From contig DASPVP010000067.1 of the NCBI GenBank assembly GCA_035622315.1, positions 1-8,794 of the forward strand: a stretch of DNA of 8,794 bases. The letters run 5' to 3'. This document shows, piece by piece, positions 1 to 6,668 of this stretch. The position numbers and the translations under genes were made by a program. Each line of letters starts with the position of its first letter. Position 1 is the stretch's first letter. The notes beneath the pieces were generated by a model that made no database searches, was not told the origin of the DNA, and saw only the letters and a program-made list of their open reading frames with translations. This DNA is from JAJPHJ01 sp035622315. GTDB lineage: Bacteria > Vulcanimicrobiota > Vulcanimicrobiia > Eremiobacterales > Eremiobacteraceae.

Positions 1-377
1 ACGTTGCCTTCGTGGTCCATGCGCGTGAGGATCAACTCGTCGCCCGGCTTGAACGTGCGGCCCAAGCTTCGCGAGAAGGTGAAGGTCAAGGCCGTCATGC
101 TTTGACCGATCGCGATCTCGCGCTCGCTCGCTCCACCCAAGAGATCCGCTAGCGCGCGATAGGCGCCGTAGAAGATCTCATCCGCCGCTCTGCTCGAAGA
201 GAAGAATCCACCGAGGTTCGCATTGTCCTCGCGGTAGAAGCGGCTCACGGCGTCGATAACCCGACGCGGCACTTGGGTGCCGGCAGGGTTGTCGAGATAG
301 ACTCTCGCGCGCCCCGCATCGCGGACGGCGAGCGATGGGAACTCAGCGCGGATGCGCTCGATAGGAAAAGCGTTCAC
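1..377 (-). CDS. Cysteine desulfurase-like aminotransferase class V, N-terminal part (cut by window edge)
   Basis: This is the first 125 codons of a PLP-dependent fold-type I enzyme; the rest lies beyond base 1. The translation begins (M)NAFPIERIRAEFPSLAV and contains YLDNPAGTQVP (about residues 27-37), then NANLGGFF, an SSSRAADEI stretch, and the MTALTFTFSRSLGR and PGDELILTRMDHEGN stretches. This order is typical of the cysteine desulfurase-like family related to VC1184 (SufS/CsdA superfamily), where the DNPxGT loop and the DH(D/E)xN segment line the cofactor and substrate pocket. The PLP-binding lysine would lie outside the window, so activity cannot be judged. The start is GTG at 377: an in-frame TAA sits only three codons upstream (387-389), so no earlier start is possible. 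No good Shine-Dalgarno is visible. It follows the 302-aa gene on the same strand after 67 bp. Members of this family often have no proven desulfurase role, so the substrate is unknown. Confidence 0.85.
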   Translation of the reverse strand, partial: MNAFPIERIRAEFPSLAVRDAGRARVYLDNPAGTQVPRRVIDAVSRFYREDNANLGGFFSSSRAADEIFYGAYRALADLLGGASEREIAIGQSMTALTFTFSRSLGRTFKPGDELILTRMDHEGN

Positions 378-444
378 GCACGCAACTTACGGCGTGAAAA
401 CGCAAAACCTCTTGGCGATATTCAGGGTGCGCCGCCGTGCGGCG

Positions 445-1353
445 TCAGCGGCTTGACTTCGTCGCTGTCGGGCACGGCGTCGGCGTTGGTTTCGGTGTCG
501 GTGTCGGGCAGGGAGTCTTTGTCGGCGTTGGCGTGGGCGTCGGCGTTGGAACGCCCGTAGGGGTGCACGTCGGTGTCGGTGTCGGTGTCGGGATGCCCGT
601 AGGCGTGCTGGTCGGCGTCGGTGTCGGCGTCGGTGTGCTCGTGGGCGTGCCGGTCGGCGTCGGCGTCGGCGTCGGGGTGCTCGTGGGCGTGCCGGTCGGC
701 GTTGGTGTCGGCGTCGGTCCGACCGGAGGCGAGGAGGGCGAAGACGACGGTCCGCCATGACTTGCCTCGACGATCGCTACGGGCACGAGGAATATCCACC
801 ACGGGAATCTGGCATGATGCGCCGCTTGCACGATCGGCGGCACCGTGGCCTGCGCGATTTGCGGCTCTGGGGTCTGGACGAGCGGCGTGCTCACGATGGG
901 TGGAGGTGTTGTCCGGGCAATGGGGCCGCGCGCTCGATACGATTCAGCCGCGGTCGTCGCGAGGGTCGAGATATTCCCGCAGATCTGCGGTACGTACACC
1001 GTCCTGCGGTGCATGGGGATCACCCACATGTATGTGTGGGTGGGCACCGCCACATCGTGCACGACTTTCACCTGACCGTCGTAATACGCCATGGCGTCGA
1101 GTTTGAACGGCGCCTGGGTGACCATGCTTTTCGCGCTGCGCATGCCCTGTTCGAATGCGCTCTGGTCGATCCCGAGCAGCGCGAGCGCCGTCCGCTCGCG
1201 ATCGGGGTACTTGCGGATCATCGCCAGGAACTGGGTCCGCGACTCGGTCATAGGGAAGAGCGGTTCCGTGCCAAGCACCGTGATGTAGTGCGTGCTGCCG
1301 AATGCGGGCAGGGCAAAGCAGACGACGGTCAAGAGCGCCAAGAAATATCTCAT
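445..1353 (-). CDS. Exported protein with Pro-Thr repeat tail, function unknown
   Basis: I do not recognise a named family. The 302-aa product has a clear signal peptide (MRYFLALLTVVCFALPAFGS, cleavage near residue 20). A mature domain of about 120 residues includes a YDGQVKVVHDVAVPTHTYMWVIP stretch and VYVPQICGNIS (about 119-129). A Pro/Thr/Ala-rich linker follows (145-178), then a short hydrophobic segment flanked by aromatics (FPWWIFLVPVAIVEAS, 183-198), then a Gly/Ser/Pro turn. The tail from about 213 to 297 is almost only (Thr-Pro)n, with 14-residue units of the type GTPTSTPTPTPTPT at 221-276, and three cysteines (263, 282, 294). PT-rich tails usually act as extended spacers in the envelope. 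The start is ATG at 1353; only a weak purine-rich stretch precedes it. It is divergent from the 254-aa gene, 213 bp away, and upstream of the cysteine desulfurase-like gene. A structural or surface role is possible but not shown. Confidence 0.8.
   Translation of the reverse strand: MRYFLALLTVVCFALPAFGSTHYITVLGTEPLFPMTESRTQFLAMIRKYPDRERTALALLGIDQSAFEQGMRSAKSMVTQAPFKLDAMAYYDGQVKVVHDVAVPTHTYMWVIPMHRRTVYVPQICGNISTLATTAAESYRARGPIARTTPPPIVSTPLVQTPEPQIAQATVPPIVQAAHHARFPWWIFLVPVAIVEASHGGPSSSPSSPPVGPTPTPTPTGTPTSTPTPTPTPTGTPTSTPTPTPTPTSTPTGIPTPTPTPTCTPTGVPTPTPTPTPTKTPCPTPTPKPTPTPCPTATKSSR
526..693 (-). repeat. 42-bp minisatellite, four tandem units, inside the Pro-Thr tail gene
   Basis: Four consecutive 42-bp units (526-567, 568-609, 610-651, 652-693 in codon phase) each encode 14 residues. 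The two units nearest the gene start encode identical GTPTSTPTPTPTPT; the other two encode STPTGIPTPTPTPT and CTPTGVPTPTPTPT. On the plus strand the units read as a GTCGGC/GTCGGT hexamer background punctuated by longer words such as GTGCTCGTGGGCGTGCCGG (seen twice, 42 bp apart) and GCCCGTAGG (seen twice, 42 bp apart). A more degenerate unit extends to about 509. The unit length is a multiple of three, so copy-number change would lengthen or shorten the tail without a frameshift. Confidence 0.85.
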
Positions 1354-1566
1354 GCTTGCTTATCTCACGATAGCTTCCGCGTGTCCTCTCGCATGGGAGC
1401 GCGACGTTTCATATGGCCGCGCTCATCAGGACCGAGCTTGAGACTTTCCGCGAACCCGGCCGGACCGCAAGACTTGCGGGTTTGGACCGTTCGGGTATTG
1501 TTGCGGTTAAGCAGCACATTGGCGCGCCGCCGTCAAACGGGGCCCTGCCACAATCGGGGGTACCTG
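1354..1566. promoter_or_regulatory. Divergent intergenic region with a possible rightward promoter
   Basis: These 213 bases separate the leftward 302-aa gene from the rightward 254-aa gene, so both transcripts probably start here. For the rightward side, TTGCGG (1474-1479), a 16-base spacer and TATTGT (1496-1501) form a weak sigma70-like pair. TTGGAC at 1482-1487 is an alternative -35. No convincing -10/-35 pair was found for the leftward gene, and no clear operator palindrome was seen. The promoter is a guess from motif matching only. Confidence 0.3.
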
Positions 1567-2331
1567 ATGATTGACCGTCTGTGCAACTTCTCATTCCGGC
1601 GTGGCGGACTTTTGTTCGCCGCCGTCTTTCTTAGCCTCGCAGCCAGGACGGCTGCCAGCGGCATCGTCGTCGCCGACGCGCCCGTACCTCCGGTGACGAT
1701 CAACAGCTGCGGGCCCATTCTGGACAAGACCTCGCAACCGACCATAGCGGGCATACCCGTGCCGGCGCAGTCCAGCACCGGTATCGAAATCGAATTCGTC
1801 AACGAGACCAGCCAAGCGGCAACCCTGGTGAACTTCGACGTGCAGTCGGGCGGCGATCAGTTCGTCATCCGCGACGTGGGGACGTTCTCGCCCGGCGTCT
1901 CGATCAAGCACAAGTACCGCAACGGCGCCGGGCAGGCGTTCATCCTTCCTGAGTTCATCGCGCCGAAGATCTCGTGCTCGGTCGATTCCGTCACCTTCGC
2001 CGACGGCAGCGTGTGGCGAAAAGGTCAACCAGCGGCCACGCCGCAGCCGTCTGGGTCCGCAAGCCCCGGCTCCAGCGTGCTCACGGCAACCCCGTCAAGC
2101 CTCAGCATGGACGCCGCGACAGGGTCCGCGCTCTTCCTCGTTCTGAGCCCGGCGCACGAGGCGGCCTTCAAGGAGACGGATAACTGCGCGAAAGTGGCCT
2201 CGGTCTTCGTCTCCGCGACGAGCGACGCTTCGGCGACGTTTTCGGTGAAGCCAGTCGCGGCCGGTTCGTGCACCGCGCACATCACCGACCAGGCCGGCAA
2301 CACCGTCGACGTACCGATCGCGGTGCACTGA
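1567..2331 (+). CDS. Secreted two-domain protein with C-terminal Ig-like domain, function unknown
   Basis: The 254-aa product begins with a signal peptide (RR at 11-12, hydrophobic 14-26, cleavage near AAS, 29-31). The first domain (about 43-150) carries Cys48 and Cys137, likely a disulfide, with alternating beta-strand patterns such as GIEIEFVNETSQAATLVNFDV. A Pro/Ser/Ala linker (154-171) leads to a second domain (about 172-254) of the bacterial Ig-like type. It opens VLTATPSSLSMDAATGSA and ends SCTAHITDQAGNTVDVPIAVH, with Cys207 and Cys235 as a second probable pair. The ATG at 1567 is chosen because GGGGG at 1556-1560 lies 6 bases upstream and the signal peptide begins right after it. The reading frame stays open far upstream (to 757), but that part overlaps the opposite-strand gene and has no signal sequence. 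It ends 9 bp before the 1086-aa gene, so the two are almost certainly co-transcribed. An extracellular binding or partner role is an inference. Confidence 0.85.
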   Translation: MIDRLCNFSFRRGGLLFAAVFLSLAARTAASGIVVADAPVPPVTINSCGPILDKTSQPTIAGIPVPAQSSTGIEIEFVNETSQAATLVNFDVQSGGDQFVIRDVGTFSPGVSIKHKYRNGAGQAFILPEFIAPKISCSVDSVTFADGSVWRKGQPAATPQPSGSASPGSSVLTATPSSLSMDAATGSALFLVLSPAHEAAFKETDNCAKVASVFVSATSDASATFSVKPVAAGSCTAHITDQAGNTVDVPIAVH

Positions 2332-2340
2332 GCTCCGTCG

Positions 2341-5300
2341 ATGTCAGGGCGCACGATGGGCCGCGTCGCCGCGGTCGCAGTGGCTGGAGGTTTCCTCTTC
2401 CTGCTGTGCGCGGCCGCCTCGGGAAGCGGTTATCCGCCGCAACTAATACGGCGCACGACGCCTTCTTCGGACACGCGAGTGGGCCTCGATCTTGCTGCGC
2501 CCGCTGCGTCGGCAGGCGTCGTGATCTTCGTCGACGCGCTGCAGCAAGCTCCCCCATGGCAGAGCACAAGCCCGCTCGTAACGGACGAAGAGGGGGACGT
2601 CATGCGGCTTGCGCCGGGGCAGGTCGCGCAGACGCGCATCGGCGAGGGTCTCGCGTATCCGCCGGGCGACTACACGCTCATGTACGAGGGCACCGGCAGC
2701 TTCAGCATGAGCGGCGCGCGCCTCGTGCTGGCGAAGCCTGGTGAGCTCGTCGTCCACTTCGACCGTATCCCGGCGTCGGGAGTCGTCTTGCAGCTCACGG
2801 GGGTCGACCCTCACGACTACACGCGCGACATCCGCCTGATCTTGCCTGGATTTGCCGCGACGTATCAAGCCCATCCGTTCTACCCGGCCTTCATCGCCTC
2901 GCTCGAACGTTTCGACGCCATACGCTTCGCCGGATGGGCGGGTGGAGATTCGAATGCGATGTCCGCGACGTGGGCTCGCCATCCGGATCTTGGGAGTTTC
3001 ACGCAATCGGCCGCAGCAGGCGTCGCTCCTGAGTACCAAATCGCGCTCGCCAACGCGACGGCCGATGATCCATGGTTTACAATCCCTGTCGGCGCGACCG
3101 ACTACTACGTGGAGCAGTTCACCCAACTCGTGCGGACGTCGCTCGATCCGCGTCTGCATCCGATCTTCGAGTACGGGGCAGACGTTTTGGATCCAGGCTC
3201 GGCTGACAATCGCTACGCGCAGATGGCGGCTGCGAATACGGGGCTCGGCCCCGGACCGCAAGGAGCGGTGGCATGGTACGAGCGACGCTCTACCCACGTC
3301 TTTTCCATTCTCGAGCACACCTACGGGTTCGATTTCTGGAGAACCACGCGCGTGGTGAGCGGATCGCTCGCAAACGGGCTGCCGGGCGCAGCAAGCGGCG
3401 ACCGCGCCCTGCTCTCGGACCCAGGCGTCCGCCAATTCGCAAACGCCTTCGCGATCCGGCTGCCCGTGCAAGCACCGTTCGGCTCCGAGCAGAGCGCTTC
3501 GCTGAGCGCCGCGATCGCGCAAACAACCGCGCTTGCGCGCGCATTCGGGCTCCCGTTGTTCGCGTACGGTGGTTCGGCCGGGCAGTTGGCGCTCTGGCAC
3601 GCGGCTGGCGGCGCATTATTCGCCGTCGATGCAGGAGCCGTACAAGACCCGCGGCAGCTCGCAGCCCTCGCGGCCTACGCGGCGGCCGATCCTTCTCCGC
3701 ATCTCGTGACGGCCTCGGCCGGCTTTGCCTCGAGCCCACATGCGCTCGGTCCCAACGTAGTGCCAAGCGCCGGCACGATCGTACCACGCTTCCCGCTGCC
3801 GGTGTTGCCGCACCCACCTGGGGCTCACGGCTCGCCGCTGCCGTCTCCAAGTCCTACCTCGCTCGACGTCACGACCTATCACAACGACAACATGCGCACG
3901 GGCTGGAATCCGAACGAGACGGTGCTCACCACCACGAGCGTCGCGTCGACGAGCTTCGGATTGATCGGGCAGATGCTGGTGGACGGCACGGTGTTGGCGC
4001 AGCCGCTGTTCGTGCGTCAGTACCAGGTGCCAGGACAGGGCGTCCACGATCTCGTGATCGTCGCGACGGAGAACAACAGCGTCTACGCGTTCGACGCCGC
4101 GACCTTCCAACTCGTTTGGCACGTGAATCTCGGCACTGCGGTGAGCGGCGTGAAGCTCGGTTGCGGCGACACGCCACAGAGCGGGATCTCGAGCACGCCC
4201 GTGATCAGCCGCACGGCAGCGGGAGCTGGGACCGTCTACGTGGTGGATTCCACCCAGCCGCAAGACGGCACGTTCCTCTTGCAGCTCCATGCGCTCGACC
4301 TCGGCACGGGCCAAGATCAAACGCCGCCCGTGCTCGTCGACCCGACAGCCATTCTCTCGAACGGCTCGCCGATCAGTTTGGACCCAGAGACGCAGTATAA
4401 TCGGACCGCGCTCTTCATGGCGGGCGGCGACGTGTATGTCGGCGCGGGCTCGCACTGTGACAACCAGGCGACCGCGATCACCGGATGGCTGCTGCGCTAT
4501 TCGCCGTCGTTGCAATTGATCGATCAGTTCGATACCGACGATGATTCGAGCGGCGACAGCCTCGCGAGCATTTGGATGTCGGGGTACGCGAGCGCGGTCG
4601 ATTGGCAAGGAAATATCTATTTCGCGACCGGCAACGGCGCGTTCGACGCGAATGACGGCGGCCTCAACTACGGCCAGAGCGTCGTCAAGATCACCCCCGA
4701 TCTGTCGACCGTCCTCGGGTTCTTCACGCCGCAAGACTTCGCGTACTTGAATTCGCAGGATTTGGACCTCGGGTCGGGCGGCGTCATGCTGATCCCCGAG
4801 TCGAACGCCCTCGTCGCGCGAGGTAAAGACGGACGGCTGTTCTTGCTGAACACGGGCGATCTCGGCGGCCTCCAGCCGGGCGACGCCGGAGCCATGCAGA
4901 TCATCAACGACGCGCACGGGACGTGGGGTGGCCCTGCGTTTTTCCGTGGTCCGAACGGCACGGAGTACGTCTACACGCAAGGCGACAGTGAGGCGCTTGC
5001 GTCGTACGCGTTCGGCGGCGCCTCGCTCGTGTTGTCATCGACAGCGGCTGACAGCGGTGGATACGGCGGATCTTCACCCGTCGTCTCTTCGAACGGCTCG
5101 CAAGTAGGAACCGGCATCGTCTGGGTGTGCCAACGAGGAACGACCGTGACGCTGGAAGCGTACGACGCCACCAATCTGGCGCACAAGCTCTTCAAATCCG
5201 GTGCCGGAACGTGGAGCAATCCGGAGAAAAACGCGTTCGTCTCACCGCTTGTGGCCGAGGGCAGAGTCTACGTGGGAGCTTCGGGCAGCGTGGACGTCTT

Positions 5301-5601
5301 CGGCATCGGCACGAAGATCGCGCGCGCGCGAACCGGTGGCGCGCCTGTGCCTGCGGCGTACGCCCATCGCCTCACCGGGGTCGTCCTCGGCGTGAAAGGT
5401 GACAGGCTCGTGCTCCGACTGCGCACCGGTCGAACGATCGCAGTCGACATCAGCACGGCGCGCACGAGCCATCGCACGGGTCTGCTTCCGCTCCACGAGC
5501 CGGTCACGGTTTATGGAAGCTTAGGCACCGATGGCGTCTTCCACGTGACGAGCGTCGGCCACGCCGCGCCAAGCGCGCAGGATTGGCCCGAGGACCGGTA
5601 G
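2341..5601 (+). CDS. Secreted fusion: degenerate glycoside hydrolase-like domain, PQQ-type beta-propeller, C-terminal beta domain
   Basis: The 1086-aa protein has a signal peptide (hydrophobic VAAVAVAGGFLFLLCAAA, cleavage near 27-29). Residues about 45-150 (with EEGDVMRLAPGQ and YPPGDYTLMYEG) and 155-450 (DIRLILPGFAATY, EYQIALANATADDPWFTIP with DPWF at 243-246) follow, in order, the layout I know from secreted 'cellulose-binding' GH-A-like proteins. There, EYSNEVW carries the acid/base and AYEGGQ the likely nucleophile. Here these read EYGADVL (277-283) and AYGGSAG (408-414), so both glutamates are missing. A Pro-rich linker (about 483-508) leads to a PQQ-type propeller (509 to about 1000: TTYHNDNMRTGWN, VATENNSVYAFDA, GISSTPVIS, IYFATGNGAFD, GKDGRLFLLN). 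The end (about 1007-1070: LTGVVLGVKGDRLVLRLRTG) resembles DUF5666-type small beta barrels. ATG 2356, preceded by AGGG at 2346-2349, is an alternative start. Likely extracellular ligand or polymer binding; no enzymatic activity can be claimed. Confidence 0.85.
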   Translation: MSGRTMGRVAAVAVAGGFLFLLCAAASGSGYPPQLIRRTTPSSDTRVGLDLAAPAASAGVVIFVDALQQAPPWQSTSPLVTDEEGDVMRLAPGQVAQTRIGEGLAYPPGDYTLMYEGTGSFSMSGARLVLAKPGELVVHFDRIPASGVVLQLTGVDPHDYTRDIRLILPGFAATYQAHPFYPAFIASLERFDAIRFAGWAGGDSNAMSATWARHPDLGSFTQSAAAGVAPEYQIALANATADDPWFTIPVGATDYYVEQFTQLVRTSLDPRLHPIFEYGADVLDPGSADNRYAQMAAANTGLGPGPQGAVAWYERRSTHVFSILEHTYGFDFWRTTRVVSGSLANGLPGAASGDRALLSDPGVRQFANAFAIRLPVQAPFGSEQSASLSAAIAQTTALARAFGLPLFAYGGSAGQLALWHAAGGALFAVDAGAVQDPRQLAALAAYAAADPSPHLVTASAGFASSPHALGPNVVPSAGTIVPRFPLPVLPHPPGAHGSPLPSPSPTSLDVTTYHNDNMRTGWNPNETVLTTTSVASTSFGLIGQMLVDGTVLAQPLFVRQYQVPGQGVHDLVIVATENNSVYAFDAATFQLVWHVNLGTAVSGVKLGCGDTPQSGISSTPVISRTAAGAGTVYVVDSTQPQDGTFLLQLHALDLGTGQDQTPPVLVDPTAILSNGSPISLDPETQYNRTALFMAGGDVYVGAGSHCDNQATAITGWLLRYSPSLQLIDQFDTDDDSSGDSLASIWMSGYASAVDWQGNIYFATGNGAFDANDGGLNYGQSVVKITPDLSTVLGFFTPQDFAYLNSQDLDLGSGGVMLIPESNALVARGKDGRLFLLNTGDLGGLQPGDAGAMQIINDAHGTWGGPAFFRGPNGTEYVYTQGDSEALASYAFGGASLVLSSTAADSGGYGGSSPVVSSNGSQVGTGIVWVCQRGTTVTLEAYDATNLAHKLFKSGAGTWSNPEKNAFVSPLVAEGRVYVGASGSVDVFGIGTKIARARTGGAPVPAAYAHRLTGVVLGVKGDRLVLRLRTGRTIAVDISTARTSHRTGLLPLHEPVTVYGSLGTDGVFHVTSVGHAAPSAQDWPEDR

Positions 5602-5617
5602 GCTCTTTGGGGGGCGT

Positions 5618-5992
5618 TTAGTGCCAGGGAGTCTTCCAGAAATGGACGCCCACGCCGATGATGCTGCGCTCGAGAATGGGAAATGCGGTCGCAGTGAGAT
5701 GCAAGAGCCGCGTGTGGTGCGGGTTGCGCAACATGAAGTTCATCCCGATCGCGGCTGCGAACTCCTCACGCTCGTCACGCGCGAAGGGCAACCCCGTGAG
5801 CGGGTCGAGCTTCATGCTGTCGTGCGGGAACTGCGTGTAGAATTGGTCATCGGTCGAGATGACGATGACCTGCTCGGCAGCGATCGCATTGGCGAGCGCG
5901 GCGTTGTCGTCAGCGCGGGCAGGCCGGACAGAAGCCATGACCGCGGCCGCGAGCACCCCAAGGAGCAAGACTGGAACGAAAGCACGTTGCAT
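5618..5992 (-). CDS. Small secreted protein, function unknown
   Basis: I do not recognise this 124-aa protein. It starts with a signal peptide (MQRAFVPVLLLGVLAAAVMA, AxA-type cleavage after ARA at 25-27). The mature part is about 97 residues with no cysteine. It begins DDNAALANAIAAEQVIVIS, continues FPHDSMKLDPLTGLPF (55-70), DEREEFAAAIGMNF (73-86), HHTRLLHLTATAFP (92-105), and ends IIGVGVHFWKTPWH. Signal peptide, codon pattern and compact order argue for a real gene. ATG at 5992 is preceded by AAGGA on the minus strand, but only about 3 bases away, which is a short spacing. It lies 56 bp downstream of tag on the same strand and converges on the large fusion gene with a 16-bp gap. The His/Trp-rich C terminus could bind metal or a surface, but this is speculation. 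Confidence 0.7.
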   Translation of the reverse strand: MQRAFVPVLLLGVLAAAVMASVRPARADDNAALANAIAAEQVIVISTDDQFYTQFPHDSMKLDPLTGLPFARDEREEFAAAIGMNFMLRNPHHTRLLHLTATAFPILERSIIGVGVHFWKTPWH

Positions 5993-6047
5993 GCATCCTT
6001 GTTCAGGCTCTGCTGCACGTCACCCCTGCCGGCGTGGCTGGGAAAGT

Positions 6048-6053
6048 CTTATA
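6048..6053 (-). promoter_or_regulatory. Possible -10 element for the 124-aa secreted protein
   Basis: On the minus strand TATAAG (one mismatch from TATAAT) lies about 55 bases before the ATG at 5992, overlapping the tag stop codon. The best -35 match at 16 bases spacing is only GTGTTG, so this is weak. If real, the small secreted protein has its own promoter and need not depend on the upstream pilus/tag transcript. Confidence 0.25.
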
Positions 6054-6633
6054 AGGAAGGTGATGCGGGCAACACGCGTCCTGAGAGGAAGCAGCCGACG
6101 ACATGGTCGTTGACCAAGCCACAGGCCTGCATGAATGAATAACAGATGCCAGGACCGACGAAACGGAAGCCCCGCTTGCGAAGGTCCTTGCTCAGCGCTT
6201 CCGACTCGGGCGTGCTATAGGGCAAGTGCCCGGCGCGAAAACGGTTAACCTTCGGTTTGTCGCCGCCGAATCGCCACACATAGCGGTCGAAGCTGCCGAA
6301 TTCGGCGGCGAGCGACTGATAGGCGCGTGCGTTCGCAACGGCCGCTTCGATTTTCGCCCGATTGCGCACGATACCGCGGTCGCGCATCAGGCGCGCGATC
6401 TGAGGGGGTCCAAAACGTGCGATCCGCTGCGGATGAAAACCGCCGAACGCTTTGCGGTAGTTCTCGCGCTTGCGCAGGATCGTGATCCAGGAGAGTCCTG
6501 CTTGCGCGCCCTCGAGGATGAGAAACTCGAACAACACGCGGTCGTCATGCACCGGCCGCCCCCACTCGCGGTCGTGATACGACCGATATAAAGGATCGCT
6601 GTCTGCCCATGCGCAGCGCGTCCGCTTTTTCAG
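6049..6633 (-). CDS. tag: DNA-3-methyladenine glycosylase I
   Basis: This base-excision repair enzyme removes 3-methyladenine from alkylated DNA in the cytoplasm. The translation aligns by memory with E. coli Tag along its length: RCAWADSDPLY, SYHDREWG, LEGAQAGLSWITILRKRENYRKAF, FVGPGICYSFMQACGLVNDH and HVVGC. Numbering from the CTG at 6633 (194 aa; E. coli Tag is 187), the zinc ligands would be Cys7, His20, His177 and Cys181, with active-site Glu41 and Trp49, so the enzyme looks intact. The frame has an ATG at 6747, but that start would overlap the 3' end of the upstream pilus gene by 79 bases and add 38 unconserved residues. The CTG is preceded by AAGGAG at an ideal 5 bases and puts the protein start just before the conserved RCxW. 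It lies 35 bp behind the PilX-like gene and is probably co-transcribed with it. Confidence 0.93.
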   Translation of the reverse strand: MKKRTRCAWADSDPLYRSYHDREWGRPVHDDRVLFEFLILEGAQAGLSWITILRKRENYRKAFGGFHPQRIARFGPPQIARLMRDRGIVRNRAKIEAAVANARAYQSLAAEFGSFDRYVWRFGGDKPKVNRFRAGHLPYSTPESEALSKDLRKRGFRFVGPGICYSFMQACGLVNDHVVGCFLSGRVLPASPSL

Positions 6634-6638
6634 GGTAG

Positions 6639-6644
6639 CTCCTT
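6639..6644 (-). promoter_or_regulatory. Shine-Dalgarno AAGGAG that decides the tag start
   Basis: On the minus strand a strong AAGGAG sits 5 bases before CTG (6631-6633). No ATG, GTG or TTG in the tag frame lies at a suitable distance, so this site supports a CTG initiation codon. It is in the 35-bp gap after the PilX-like stop codon. Confidence 0.65.
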
Positions 6645-6668
6645 GAGAAATTCCGACTGGACCCGGCT

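Noticed and set aside
431..444. Short GCCGC/GCGGC hairpin after the Pro-Thr tail gene, considered as a terminator
   Set aside because: The stem is only 5 bp and no T-run follows directly on the minus strand; the next T-rich patch is about 30 bases away.
480..722. G-quadruplex-forming tract on the plus strand of the repeat
   Set aside because: G-runs are mostly GG and regularly interrupted by GTC; the codon-phase repeat explains the composition.
437..760. Plus-strand open frame made of Gly-Val repeats, and two other open frames across the same repeat
   Set aside because: A stop-free 6/42-bp repeat leaves several frames open; only the minus-strand 302-aa frame has a signal peptide and a non-repetitive domain.
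757..1566. Upstream extension of the 254-aa gene frame (270 extra codons)
   Set aside because: It runs antisense to the 302-aa gene, is Arg/His-rich and low in domain-like character; the signal peptide and GGGGG site at 1556-1560 place the start at 1567.
4396..4401. Perfect TATAAT on the plus strand
   Set aside because: It lies inside the propeller coding sequence, has no fitting -35 and no gene start downstream.
2443..4980. Long antisense frames (2443-3600 and 3616-4980) and a plus frame at 3273-4400 inside the fusion gene
   Set aside because: Their translations are Arg-rich and motif-free, as expected for shadow frames in GC-rich DNA; the main frame carries recognisable domains throughout.
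5602..5651. Possible bidirectional terminator between the converging genes (GGGCGT 5612-5617 with ACGCCC 5646-5651)
   Set aside because: A 6-bp stem with a 28-base loop, no T-run, and one arm inside the 124-aa coding region.
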